Shown here: positions 36,102 to 44,322 of the stretch, piece after piece
How positions within the stretch are numbered: position 1 is the first letter of the stretch
Layout: each line of letters begins with the position of its first letter
Assembly: GCA_023251135.1 (NCBI GenBank)
Contig: JAHEZJ010000006.1
Location: 1 to 64,000 of the forward strand
Origin: Flavobacterium sp.
Lineage (GTDB): Bacteria > Bacteroidota > Bacteroidia > Flavobacteriales > Flavobacteriaceae
Direction: 5' to 3'
Length of the DNA: 64,000 bases
Made by a program: the position numbers and the translations under genes
Notes under the pieces: model-generated
Told to the model about the DNA's origin: nothing
The model's database searches: none
The model's input: the letters and a program-made list of their open reading frames with translations, nothing else

Positions 36102-37145
36102 ATGAAAAAAATTACTCTAATAGTACTATTATTGAGCTCTTTCACCATTTTATTTGCGCAGGCTCCGCAAAAAATGAGCTACCAATCGGTTATTCGTAAA
36201 ACCGATGGTACATTAGTTGCCGGTACTTTAGTGAGTATCAAAACGAGTATACTGGCAGGTTCAGCAAGCGGTACAGCTTCTTATGTAGAAACACAAACTG
36301 CAACAACAAACAGTAATGGATTGGCGACCATAGAAATAGGAGGCGGAACAGCCGTTACCGGAACTTTTGCAGGAATAAATTGGGGTGCCGGATCACACTT
36401 TATCAAGACTGAAATCGATCCAACAGGAGGAAGTAACTACACTATTAGCGGTACAAGTCAGCTGTTGAGTGTACCTTATGCCTTGTATGCGGGGAGCAGT
36501 CAGAACAAAGGGAAACCAAGTATTGTTATAACCGGCGACATCACAGATGCGCAGGCAGCAGCACAAATAACTGCTGAGTTAGGAGCTTACACAGAAAATA
36601 TTTATGTAACCAGTACAACGAACTTAACGACTTTGGATCTAAGTGTAATAAAGAATTTAATAAATTTGAAAATCCAGAATAATTTAAAGCTAGTGAATGT
36701 GAATTTAAGTAACCTTGCTGAAGTATATAATGATTTGGATGTGGCAAATAACGAAAAGCTTACTTCAATTGCGTTTCCTCTTTTGAAAACATTACAAGCC
36801 TACGACACCGGTATTTTGAATAATCCTTCTTTAACCTCAATTTCATTTCCTTTGTTGACTTCATGTAAAGGACTGTATTTTAGCAACAATGCGATTCTTA
36901 CTTCGATTCAGTTGCCTGTATTGTCTTCGATTATGGACAAAGGCGGATTGTCTCTTGATTTTTCTAAAAATGCACTTCCCAGCTCTGAAGTTAATTTGTT
37001 GTTAAGCAGGTTTTTAAATATTTCTCCTCTTTCAAAAAACTCCTTCCTATTGCACGACCAAAATCCGCCGGCTCCCCCTACCGGACAAGGAATCATAGAT
37101 AAAGGAACTTTAATAAGCAGAGGCAACAATGTTGCGACCGATTAA
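36102..37145 (+). CDS. Secreted protein with variable leucine-rich-like core, tandem copy 2
   Basis: This 347-residue paralogue of the preceding gene begins with the same signal peptide apart from a few changes (MKKITLIVLLLSSFTILFAQ), the same 120-residue N-domain, and a tail ending NPPAPPTGQGIIDKGTL. The central leucine-rich-like array (LTTLDLSVIKNLINLKIQNN, LTSISFPLLTSCKGLYFSNN) has the same rhythm but different residues. Most N-domain differences are single substitutions, so the ends are held alike while the centre drifts. The spacer between the copies is 95 bases and repeats the AACA(G/A)CAGAAAAAT sequence ahead of the start. Confidence 0.75.
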   Translation: MKKITLIVLLLSSFTILFAQAPQKMSYQSVIRKTDGTLVAGTLVSIKTSILAGSASGTASYVETQTATTNSNGLATIEIGGGTAVTGTFAGINWGAGSHFIKTEIDPTGGSNYTISGTSQLLSVPYALYAGSSQNKGKPSIVITGDITDAQAAAQITAELGAYTENIYVTSTTNLTTLDLSVIKNLINLKIQNNLKLVNVNLSNLAEVYNDLDVANNEKLTSIAFPLLKTLQAYDTGILNNPSLTSISFPLLTSCKGLYFSNNAILTSIQLPVLSSIMDKGGLSLDFSKNALPSSEVNLLLSRFLNISPLSKNSFLLHDQNPPAPPTGQGIIDKGTLISRGNNVATD

Positions 37146-37175
37146 TGAACTTATTCTTAAAAAAAAAGTTAAAAG

Positions 37176-37203
37176 ACACCAGCAGAAATGTTGGTGTTTT
37201 TTG
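37176..37203 (+). terminator. Terminator of the tandem pair, ACACCAGC type
   Basis: ACACCAGC/GTTGGTGT (one G-T wobble) around AGAAAT is followed by T's. It is of the same type as the clpB terminator. Confidence 0.88.
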
Positions 37204-37342
37204 TTTAGACACAGACTTGTAATGCCATAAATGATATAAATTTTTCTGAAAGTAATATAAAATAGTTTGAAATAAAGTTATGACCTTTAGGGTAGTGATT
37301 TGAAAATCAATTCAAAAGACAAACAACTTTAAATAAATTACC

Positions 37343-37462
37343 ATGAACAATATTTTTAGAGGATTAATAGCAGGTTACGGTGCGAAAAAATTAGGAGGAG
37401 GCTGTTTTGGAACTATTTTCGTTTTTATCATTATCTGGGTACTTTTAGGGCAATGCAGTTAA
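37343..37462 (+). CDS. Small membrane peptide of 39 residues
   Basis: The frame encodes a 39-residue product with a basic head (MNNIFRGLIAGYGAKKLGGG) and a hydrophobic segment FGTIFVFIIIWVLLG ending in CS. It is a likely single-pass inner-membrane peptide and matches no family I know. It lies 145 bases after a terminator and ahead of the DUF808 gene, so it may have its own transcript or share that of DUF808. The start and composition look real, but the length leaves doubt. Confidence 0.5.
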   Translation: MNNIFRGLIAGYGAKKLGGGCFGTIFVFIIIWVLLGQCS

Positions 37463-37585
37463 TTTTTTGATAGAAAAATTAGTAAAAAAGTCTTAGATTC
37501 GCGGCAGTAAACAACCAGAACCGCCAATTGAACCGGATCTTTAAAACCAGTTAATTAAGCGATTCTTAAAAACAAAATAAGTATA

Positions 37586-38476
37586 ATGGCATCAGGTTTT
37601 TTCGTACTATTAGATGATATCGCAGCAATTATGGATGATGTTGCAGTAATGAGTAAAGTTGCAGCAAAAAAAACAGCAGGTATTTTAGGCGATGATTTGG
37701 CTGTAAATGCTGAGAAAGCTTCGGGATTTGCATCCTCAAGAGAGCTTCCGGTATTATGGGCAATCAGCAAAGGTTCTTTGTTGAATAAAGTAATTATTTT
37801 ACCCATTGCTTTTTTATTGAGTGCTTTTCTTCCAGTCGCGATCATTGTAATTCTGGTACTTGGAGGACTCTTTTTAGCCTATGAAGGAGCAGAGAAAATC
37901 TACGAATTTATATTCCCGCACCAACACGAAGAATCGGCAGGAATTACGGAAGAAACGTTCACAGAAGAAGAAATTTTAGAGGCTGAAAAAGGAAAAATAA
38001 AATCGGCGATTGTTACTGATTTTATTTTATCTGTAGAAATTGTGATTATTGCTTTGGGTACTGTAATCGGTCAGCCGCTTGGACAGCAAATCATTGTAAC
38101 TTCAATAATTGCCTTGATTGCAACCGTTGGTGTTTATGGTATTGTTGCGCTGATTGTCAGAATGGATGAAGCGGGTTACAAGCTTATTAAATTTAGTAAA
38201 AAGGAAAAAAGTATATCAAAATTTATTGGAAACATATTGGTGAAAGCATTACCTATAGTCATCAAAAGTCTGACGGTAATAGGTACAATCGCTTTAATTT
38301 TAGTAGCGGGTGGTATCTTTGTACATTATATCCCGTTTTTCCATCATTTAACGCCTAAGATTAATTTACCTTCAATCGTAAAGGAATTTGTTATTGGGCT
38401 TGCTTTAGGATTTGCGGTTTTAGCAATTGTAAATCTGATCAAAAAGATACTTCCGAAAAAGTCTGCTCAAGCATAA
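37586..38476 (+). CDS. DUF808 family membrane protein
   Basis: This protein of 296 residues carries the DUF808 (YedI) signature at its start: SGFFVLLDDIAAIMDDVAVM and AAKKTAGILGDDLAVNAEKA. It has six or so hydrophobic segments (about 72-105, 145-165, 172-190, 215-245, 270-290) and an acidic loop (HQHEESAGITEETFTEEE). The function is unknown in all organisms I can recall. A transporter or membrane-stress role has been suggested but not shown. It ends at a terminator and is not tied to its neighbours by spacing. Confidence 0.87.
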   Translation: MASGFFVLLDDIAAIMDDVAVMSKVAAKKTAGILGDDLAVNAEKASGFASSRELPVLWAISKGSLLNKVIILPIAFLLSAFLPVAIIVILVLGGLFLAYEGAEKIYEFIFPHQHEESAGITEETFTEEEILEAEKGKIKSAIVTDFILSVEIVIIALGTVIGQPLGQQIIVTSIIALIATVGVYGIVALIVRMDEAGYKLIKFSKKEKSISKFIGNILVKALPIVIKSLTVIGTIALILVAGGIFVHYIPFFHHLTPKINLPSIVKEFVIGLALGFAVLAIVNLIKKILPKKSAQA

Positions 38477-38858
38477 TTTCAAAATAATAGAATCAAGAAA
38501 AACACCGGCCTTAGTGCTGGTGTTTTTTTTTGGGATCATTTTCAGGTGGTTGTTTGGTGTTTTTGTCCCTGCGTATTATTACTGGCTGCCAGCAGAAAAA
38601 AGGTTGTCATTTCTGCTAATAGCACAAAATTAGAATCGGTTTTGGCAGTACAATAAGAGCTATGAATTATAGTCGCTTTGTGTGTAAAACTTATTTTGAA
38701 AGAAAATAAATGTTAATTTTGGTATTTGTAAGATTATGATTAAGGTTTTTTTATATTTTAGCAAAATTGAAGAAAGTAGGAATCGTTTTTTCGGAATAAA
38801 CGGAATGTTATAAAGTGAAGTAAAAAAATGGTAGTTGGAAGATTTTTTAATGGAGGAT
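38477..38858 (+). other. Gene-free stretch with terminator and repeat A
   Basis: It holds the hairpin at 38502-38531 and then about 110 bases that match, imperfectly but along their length, the stretch behind the terminator at 42093. The remaining bases (38650-38858) are AT-rich and probably contain the promoter of the secreted-protein set; I see no clear coding frame. Confidence 0.7.
38502..38531 (+). terminator. Terminator behind DUF808, ACACCGGC type
   Basis: ACACCGGC/GCTGGTGT around CTTAGT (one wobble) is followed by nine T's. It is nearly identical in stem and loop to the hairpin at 42093. Confidence 0.92.
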
Positions 38859-39581
38859 ATGAATTTTAGTCGCTTTTTTGTTTGTTTTTCTTTTTTTCGT
38901 GAAAAGAGGAGTATTTTATTTTTTTTTACTGTTTTTTTTGAAATTATGCATGCACAATGTGTGCCTACTTTTACAGATCCCAATTTGCACAATCCGGTTT
39001 GTTCTTTTCAATGGCTTAACTACCCATCAGGAGGACAGGTTAGAATTAATTTATCTCCTTTAACTTTCAATAATACCTATACATTTACAACTGTTGGGGA
39101 ATCGTCAGAAGATACTTTTCTGGCTTTGTACGATAGTTCCGGTACATTGTTGGCCTCTAATGATGATGCATCTGATTGCATAAATTGTAAGCAATCAACA
39201 ATTCAGTTTAATTCCCAGTCTTTTTATTCAGGAGCTTATGTGATCTTATCACAAAGCGGATGTCGCGATTTGGATATTGGAAATATCAGATTTAATGTAA
39301 TAAACAATTATGATCCTCCACCTAGAATAATAGAGCCTGTAGTTCCATTTTATCCCTGTAAAGGTCAAAGTGTTCAGCTAAAAGCATCTGCTATTGTTTT
39401 ACCAACAAAGCCCTGGTCGAGTTCTGACCCAAGTATTGCTACGGTTGATCCCGAAACCGGAGAGGTGAAATTTTTAAAAGAAGGTATAGTGAAGATTAAA
39501 TTGCTGGGAAATTTAACCTGTGAAACCATAAGAACTTATAACATAATAAATACGCAGACTTCTGCCATTACTCATGATTAA
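38859..39581 (+). CDS. Secreted protein with PPC-like and Big-2 domains
   Basis: From ATG 38859 the protein has 240 residues; ATG 38850 and TTG 38835 are alternatives in the same frame, and which is used is not clear. The head is hydrophobic (IFFFTVFFEIMHAQ) and probably a signal peptide. Residues about 30-150 resemble a prepeptidase-C-terminal fold (YTFTTVGESSEDTFLALYDSSGT, SNDDASDCINCKQS). The C-terminal part is a bacterial Ig-like type 2 domain (WSSSDPSIATVDPETGEVKF). It lacks a CTD and ends TSAITHD; its last codons overlap the next gene by 8 bases. Secretion by T9SS without a CTD would need the partner genes. Confidence 0.7.
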   Translation: MNFSRFFVCFSFFREKRSILFFFTVFFEIMHAQCVPTFTDPNLHNPVCSFQWLNYPSGGQVRINLSPLTFNNTYTFTTVGESSEDTFLALYDSSGTLLASNDDASDCINCKQSTIQFNSQSFYSGAYVILSQSGCRDLDIGNIRFNVINNYDPPPRIIEPVVPFYPCKGQSVQLKASAIVLPTKPWSSSDPSIATVDPETGEVKFLKEGIVKIKLLGNLTCETIRTYNIINTQTSAITHD

Positions 39582-40935
39582 AATTTTGACGCATAAAATT
39601 ATACAAAAAATAGGGGTGGTAGCGGCGATATTTTTTTGCTCGTCAATGCAAGCTCAATTGACAACGCCTACTCAAAAGGTCTGTTTTGGAGCAAGTAAAA
39701 ACTATTCAGTTGATTTAGCCGATGGTTTGTCGGGAACTCCTAGTTCTACTTATAACTGGCGTGTTATTGAAGTAGAATTCTCTGGAGTTATCAGCAATCA
39801 GGGCACTAATTCAATTACTGTAGATTGGGGAACTACTCCCGTGGGAGAGTATCATTTAGGGGTAACCGAAACGAATACTTCGTGTCCGGGAACAGAAATT
39901 ATTTTGACTGTAACCATAATGAGTCTGCCAACAGTTGTGCTTAATGATGCTGTGATTTGTGAAGGCTCGACGGCGTCTTTAAAAGCGACGGTAACCCCTG
40001 CAGATACAGGGAATGATTATGTGTATGAATGGACGACACCCTCTGGAGTAAATCCCGGTAATGTTTCCAGTATTACTACTGCTACGGCGGGTGATTATAG
40101 TGTAAAAGTGAAAAATTCTTTAGGATGTGTTAGTGCTGCTGCCAAAGGAACTGTTGTCGTAAACCCGTTACCATTGGCAGTAATTACTCCCGCAGGACCT
40201 ACTACTTTCTGTTTTGGTGAAAATGTGGTATTAAATGCAAATGTTGGATCTGATCTAAAATATCAATGGAAAAAGAAAGGCGTAGCTATTATTGGTGCAA
40301 TAAACAGCTCCTATATAGCAACAGAAAGCTCCGATTATAGTGTACAAGTTACAAATGGGAATAATTGTGTAAAAACATCAACAGCAGTTACGGTTAAGGT
40401 TAATCCTCTTCCTATTGCCGAAATAACCACTTTACCGGGAGAATTTTTAGAGTTTTGTGAAGGAGGCAGCGTGACCTTACATTCAAAGATAAAAGCGAAC
40501 TTATCTTATGAATGGAAAAACAGTAATAATGTTGTCGTTGGGACTTCCTCTTCTTATAAGGCAACCGAGAGCTCCGATTATACACTTAAGGTTACGGATG
40601 TAAATAGTTGTTCAAGCACTTCAAAACCTATCTCAGTTTTGGTGCACCCATTGCCCGATCCCTCCATAACAGTTGTTGGGGCGACTACATTTTGTGATGG
40701 TGACACTGTAATTTTAAAAGCAATTAGAAAACCCGGACTGTCCTATCAATGGCGACAAAATAATATTGATATAATTGGTGCAAACGGTAGTTCATATACG
40801 GCAACCGAAAGTGCTGATTATACGGTAACGGTTACCGATAATAATTTTAGGACAAACTGTTCGAAAACATCACCATCTCCGGTTAAGGTTGTTAAAAAAT
40901 TATTACCAGTTACTGGTACTATTTCTCATGATTAG
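39574..40935 (+). CDS. Secreted multi-Ig-like surface protein without sorting domain
   Basis: This protein of 453 residues has a signal peptide to about residue 27 (FFCSSMQAQ). After an N-terminal unit (CFGASKNYSVDLADG) resembling that of the next gene, Ig/PKD-like repeats of about 85 residues follow, each with FC.G..V.L.A, Y.W, SSY.ATES.DY.V.VT and a C: at about 190-275, 276-355 and 356-445. It ends VTGTISHD without a CTD. It follows its upstream neighbour by overlap and precedes the CTD-bearing gene by 32 bases. Likely an adhesin-like or matrix component. Confidence 0.78.
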   Translation: MIKILTHKIIQKIGVVAAIFFCSSMQAQLTTPTQKVCFGASKNYSVDLADGLSGTPSSTYNWRVIEVEFSGVISNQGTNSITVDWGTTPVGEYHLGVTETNTSCPGTEIILTVTIMSLPTVVLNDAVICEGSTASLKATVTPADTGNDYVYEWTTPSGVNPGNVSSITTATAGDYSVKVKNSLGCVSAAAKGTVVVNPLPLAVITPAGPTTFCFGENVVLNANVGSDLKYQWKKKGVAIIGAINSSYIATESSDYSVQVTNGNNCVKTSTAVTVKVNPLPIAEITTLPGEFLEFCEGGSVTLHSKIKANLSYEWKNSNNVVVGTSSSYKATESSDYTLKVTDVNSCSSTSKPISVLVHPLPDPSITVVGATTFCDGDTVILKAIRKPGLSYQWRQNNIDIIGANGSSYTATESADYTVTVTDNNFRTNCSKTSPSPVKVVKKLLPVTGTISHD

Positions 40936-40967
40936 CTATTATTAAAAAAAGCTGCAAAAAAATATAA

Positions 40968-42068
40968 ATGATGCGAAGAGTATTCAAATCGAGACCAAAC
41001 GATTCCATTTATCCTAAGATCGTATTTGTCTTGTTCCTGGTTTTTGTTTCTTTTTCTTCCTGGGGGCAGCAGATAATTTGTTTTGGTAGTGTTAACCATT
41101 ATGGAGTCGACAGATCTGAGAATTTAGGTTTAGGAACGGCAGGTTCTGTGTATAATTGGATCGTTAAGGATTCACGTTTTGTTGGAAAAATACTAAAGCC
41201 TTATAAGGATAGAACGAATGAAATTACCATAGAATGGGGAGATACCCCGCCCGGAGATTATCTTTTAGAGGTCAGTGAAGACAATAATTATTGTACGAGT
41301 TTGAGCCAGATACTTTTAATTAAAGTGCTTCCTTTGCCATTTACCAATTTGGGGGATCAATATCTTTGCGTTGATCCTATTACAAATCAGGTATTGAAGC
41401 CGACTTTGATTGATACAAAATTATCAAAGGCATTGTATCAATTTAAATGGAAATGCGATGGGGTAACATTGCAGAATACTGATTCCAAAATTATGGCTGG
41501 TAAAACCGGAACGTATACGGTTGAAGTAACAGATCAGTTAACCGGTTGTGTGGCCAATGATAAATCGGTTGTTGGTAAATCTTCCTCAGCTATTGCATCG
41601 GTAAAAGTTAAGAATATTTTTTTTGACACTCAGGAAATCCTTATTTCAGTTACAAATGGTATCGGAAATTATGAATTTTCTATAGATGGAACCACTTTTC
41701 AGGATAACCCTTCTTTTTTGGTCTCTAAATCTGGGGTTTATCAGGTTACTATTCGCGATAAAAATGGTTGCAATCAGGTCTATTTAACGGCGCATGTCAT
41801 TAAATATCCTAAATTTTTTACGCCTAACAATGATGGTTTTAATGATGTATGGATGATAGAAGATTTATTGCCTTCGATGAAGCCTAAAATTAGTATTTTC
41901 GATCGATATGGAAAATTATTAAGAAGTATAGATACCATTGGAGAAGGCTGGGATGGCGAATATAATGGCATTGCAGTACCAGCGGACGATTATTGGTTTT
42001 TGATAGAGTATACCAATAGCGATGGAAATTCAGATCTATTTCGATCACATTTTGCTTTAAAAAGATAA
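40968..42068 (+). CDS. Secreted Ig-like protein with T9SS type B sorting domain
   Basis: This protein of 366 residues has a signal peptide from the first ATG. Its N-terminal unit (QQIICFGSVNHYGVDRSE, ITIEWGDTPPGDYLLEVSED) is a clear homologue of residues 30-110 in the preceding protein. Ig-like segments follow at 110-200 and 205-285. The last 85 residues are a gliding-motility/CHU_C type B CTD: YPKFFTPNNDGFNDVWMIED, ISIFDRYGKLLRSI, GWDGEYNGIAVPADDYWFLIEY and a final FALKR. It should therefore be the surface-delivered end member of the three-gene set. Confidence 0.9.
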   Translation: MMRRVFKSRPNDSIYPKIVFVLFLVFVSFSSWGQQIICFGSVNHYGVDRSENLGLGTAGSVYNWIVKDSRFVGKILKPYKDRTNEITIEWGDTPPGDYLLEVSEDNNYCTSLSQILLIKVLPLPFTNLGDQYLCVDPITNQVLKPTLIDTKLSKALYQFKWKCDGVTLQNTDSKIMAGKTGTYTVEVTDQLTGCVANDKSVVGKSSSAIASVKVKNIFFDTQEILISVTNGIGNYEFSIDGTTFQDNPSFLVSKSGVYQVTIRDKNGCNQVYLTAHVIKYPKFFTPNNDGFNDVWMIEDLLPSMKPKISIFDRYGKLLRSIDTIGEGWDGEYNGIAVPADDYWFLIEYTNSDGNSDLFRSHFALKR

Positions 42069-42399
42069 TCGTTTTACAAGTATTTGAACAGAACACCGGC
42101 CTTAGTGGGGGTGTTTTTTTGAGGGATATAGGAACCATTTTCGGGTGGACAGTGAGCGTTTTTGCCGCTGTATTTTTTTGCTGCCTTCAATCGAAAAACA
42201 AATGTTATTTCTGGCCGATGGTACGAAATAAGATTGCGTTTGGATATAAAATAAGGGGAGTTGCTCTGTTTTTTTGCTGTGATAAGTTTTTGGTTTATAG
42301 TTGTTTAATGTTTTTGAGTAAACATTTAACATTTTAATAAAGCAACCAAAGCAAGTCTTGGACATCTTCATAGTAATTAACAATTAATTATTATTATAT
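42069..42399 (+). other. Gene-free stretch with terminator and repeat B
   Basis: A terminator-like hairpin at 42093-42120 (ACACC/GGTGT with a weakened inner stem) is followed by about 125 bases that align with 38532-38643. The rest is AT-rich up to the lipoprotein gene. The open plus-strand frame in it (42119-42337) has no family likeness. Confidence 0.75.
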
Positions 42400-42813
42400 A
42401 TGAAAAGTTTTAAATTTAAATCAGTTTTTGTAGTATTATTTTTAGCAACAGTGTTGATCTCTTGCAGCAATGATGATGATGCACCAAGTATACCAGAATC
42501 AATTACGAAGGTTGCTTTGGTAACAGAAGTAAAAGGTCCTGCGACGGGAAAGGTGAACGAAGAATTAAGTTATGATGTAACTTTTGTTGTAGATAACGCT
42601 TGTGGGGAGTTTAGTAAAATTAGCGAAGTAACAATTGGCTCAGTAAAAGGATTACAAGTGGAAGCCAAATATCCAACAGGACCATGCACAACACAGGTTC
42701 CGGATCCTAAAAAGACCGTTTTTAAGTATAAATCGACAACCAAAGGAACTTTCGAAATCAAATTCAAAAAATCGGAAACTGAATTTATAACGACAAAAGT
42801 GGTTATTGAGTAA
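42400..42813 (+). CDS. Small lipoprotein with surface-export-like signal
   Basis: This protein of 137 residues has a lipoprotein signal peptide ending LISCSND; the lipidated Cys is followed by SNDDD, acidic residues of the kind that direct Bacteroidetes lipoproteins to the cell surface. The mature part resembles an Ig-like fold (VTEVKGPATGKVNEELSYDVTFVVD, FKYKSTTKGTFEIKFKKSE) and has two Cys. I know no function. It stands alone, directly behind the repeat-flanked secreted-protein set. Confidence 0.75.
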   Translation: MKSFKFKSVFVVLFLATVLISCSNDDDAPSIPESITKVALVTEVKGPATGKVNEELSYDVTFVVDNACGEFSKISEVTIGSVKGLQVEAKYPTGPCTTQVPDPKKTVFKYKSTTKGTFEIKFKKSETEFITTKVVIE

Positions 42814-42936
42814 TCAAGTTTCTTAGGTGATATTTTTTAGGTTGAAAGAACATTTTGCAGAGATTTAGTTTTTTAAATTAATGTGAAATGTTTTTTTTTT
42901 TTTTTCTTACATTTATATCATGATTAAGAAGCAATT

Positions 42937-43053
42937 ATGGAAAAAACAATAATCATAAAACCAAATGCAAAGACGGTTACTGTTCTTAAAAAAATGGTTG
43001 ATGTAAAAGAAGAACATCGAAAAGAAGTTATAGCAAGATTAAAGAAAAGATAG
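42937..43053 (+). CDS. Basic peptide of 38 residues
   Basis: The frame begins MEKTIIIKPNAKTVTVLKKM and ends EVIARLKKR: soluble, strongly basic and helix-prone, with no membrane segment. It has its own terminator hairpin 30 bases downstream, which supports a short dedicated transcript. No family is recognised; it could be a nucleic-acid-binding peptide. Confidence 0.5.
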   Translation: MEKTIIIKPNAKTVTVLKKMVDVKEEHRKEVIARLKKR

Positions 43054-43082
43054 TATTTCTTTATGTATCAATATATTTTGGA

Positions 43083-43106
43083 AGAGGGTTTATACCCTCT
43101 TTTTTA
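43083..43106 (+). terminator. Terminator of the 38-residue peptide gene
   Basis: AGAGGGT/ACCCTCT with a TTAT loop is followed by T's. Confidence 0.85.
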
Positions 43107-43321
43107 TTTTATAGCAAAACGTGGTTTGCAGTATTTTGTGAATTTTCTAAAATCAATTTTCAATATCAGCTAGAAGAGGAAAATATGGTTTATCATTTGA
43201 GTTTTATTTTTAAAACAGAATTCTACAATATTCAGAAACTTATTGAAGAAGTTAATTTGCAATTAGTAGAATTTAGTAGTTTCAAATAAACTTTATGGAT
43301 TTGAAGATGAAACTTCTTCAC
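43107..43321 (+). other. Short stretch with a possible gene remnant
   Basis: A frame from about 43107 to the TAA at 43287-43289 stays open and reads like protein (KTWFAVFCEFSKINFQYQ..., then MVYHLSFIFKTEFYNIQKL) with an internal ATG at 43185. It could be a 34-residue gene or the tail of a lost one. I recognise nothing. Confidence 0.25.
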
Positions 43322-43352
43322 TTTGCCATTCCTCTAAAAATTACTACTTTTG
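43322..43352 (+). promoter_or_regulatory. Promoter of aguB
   Basis: TTTG at 43322-43325 and TACTTTTG at 43345-43352, spaced by 19 bases, fit the Bacteroidetes -33/-7 consensus exactly. Transcription should start near 43358, giving a leader of about 13 bases before ATG 43371. This decides against the in-frame TTG at 43350 as the start. Confidence 0.75.
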
Positions 43353-43370
43353 CACTCTAAATTTTATGTC

Positions 43371-44258
43371 ATGCCGAAAAGAAAGTATAAAATATCGGTT
43401 ATTCAGTTAAACCTGAATGATAATGCCGAAAATAATCTTAAAAAATGTATCAGCTGGGTAAAAGATGCTGCCAATAAAGGAGCTGAAGTAATCCTGTTGC
43501 CTGAATTGTATAGCAGTCATTATTTTTGCCAAAGCGAAGATGTAGATAATTTTGCTTTAGCCGAACCACTTTACAGTACTTCGTTTATTGCTTTTAGTGC
43601 TCTGGCAAAAGAATTAGGAGTGGTAATTATTGTTCCTTTCTTCGAAAAAAGAATGGCAGGAATTTACCATAACAGTGCTTACATCATTGATACTGATGGA
43701 ACAGAAGCTGGTTTATACCGCAAAATGCACATTCCGGACGATCCGCATTTCTACGAAAAATTCTATTTCACTCCGGGTGATTTAGGCTTTCAGGCGATCG
43801 AAACTAAAAAAGGAAAAGTTGGTACTTTAATCTGCTGGGATCAATGGTATCCGGAAGCAGCACGTATTACTGCCTTAAAAGGAGCTGAGGTTTTATTTTA
43901 CCCAACAGCAATTGGATGGCATCCAAAAGAAAAAGAAGAATACGGAGACAATCAATATGGAGCATGGATGAACGTGATGAAAGGTCATGCTGTTGCTAAC
44001 GGAGTTTTTGTTGCCGCTGCAAACCGTATCGGATTAGAAAAATACATTGAAGGAACTGAAGGAATTCAATTTTGGGGAGCCTCGTTTATTGCAGGACCTC
44101 AGGGTGAGATTTTAGCTCAGGCTTCTCACGATCAGGAAGAAATTTTAATTGCAGAAGTTGATTTGGATCTACAGGAAAATGTACGTCAGAACTGGCCATT
44201 TTTCAGAGACAGAAGAATTGATGCTTTTGGAGATATCACCAAAAGAGCGATTGATTAA
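43371..44258 (+). CDS. aguB: N-carbamoylputrescine amidase
   Basis: AguB hydrolyses N-carbamoylputrescine to putrescine, CO2 and ammonia in the cytoplasm. It has 295 residues from ATG 43371, the size of the nitrilase-family enzyme. The catalytic triad is visible: Glu45 in LLPELYSS, Lys118 in GLYRKMHIPDD and Cys155 in TLICWDQWYPE. DQWYPEAARI and FYPTAIGWHP are features of the putrescine type. Together with the agmatine deiminase at 47784 it makes a two-step agmatine-to-putrescine route. The two genes are 3.5 kb apart, with two minus-strand genes between. Confidence 0.94.
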   Translation: MPKRKYKISVIQLNLNDNAENNLKKCISWVKDAANKGAEVILLPELYSSHYFCQSEDVDNFALAEPLYSTSFIAFSALAKELGVVIIVPFFEKRMAGIYHNSAYIIDTDGTEAGLYRKMHIPDDPHFYEKFYFTPGDLGFQAIETKKGKVGTLICWDQWYPEAARITALKGAEVLFYPTAIGWHPKEKEEYGDNQYGAWMNVMKGHAVANGVFVAAANRIGLEKYIEGTEGIQFWGASFIAGPQGEILAQASHDQEEILIAEVDLDLQENVRQNWPFFRDRRIDAFGDITKRAID

Positions 44259-44294
44259 TAAGTAAAAAATACCTTTATATAAAGGCAAAGAAGT

Positions 44295-44322
44295 AGAGGC
44301 TGTTTAATTTTAAACAGCCTCT
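44295..44322 (+). terminator. Terminator of aguB
   Basis: A 12-bp perfect stem (AGAGGCTGTTTA with its complement) encloses ATTT and is followed by TTTGTTTTTTT. Confidence 0.92.

Noticed and set aside
38660..38992. A 110-codon minus-strand frame over the start of the PPC/Big-2 gene
   Set aside because: It is a Lys/Ile/Phe-rich low-complexity translation of AT-rich DNA overlapping the plus-strand signal peptide; no family or start context supports it.
42119..42337. A 72-codon plus-strand frame behind the T9SS type B gene
   Set aside because: It begins inside a terminator T-tract and lies within the direct repeat; the related repeat at 38532 does not keep the frame.
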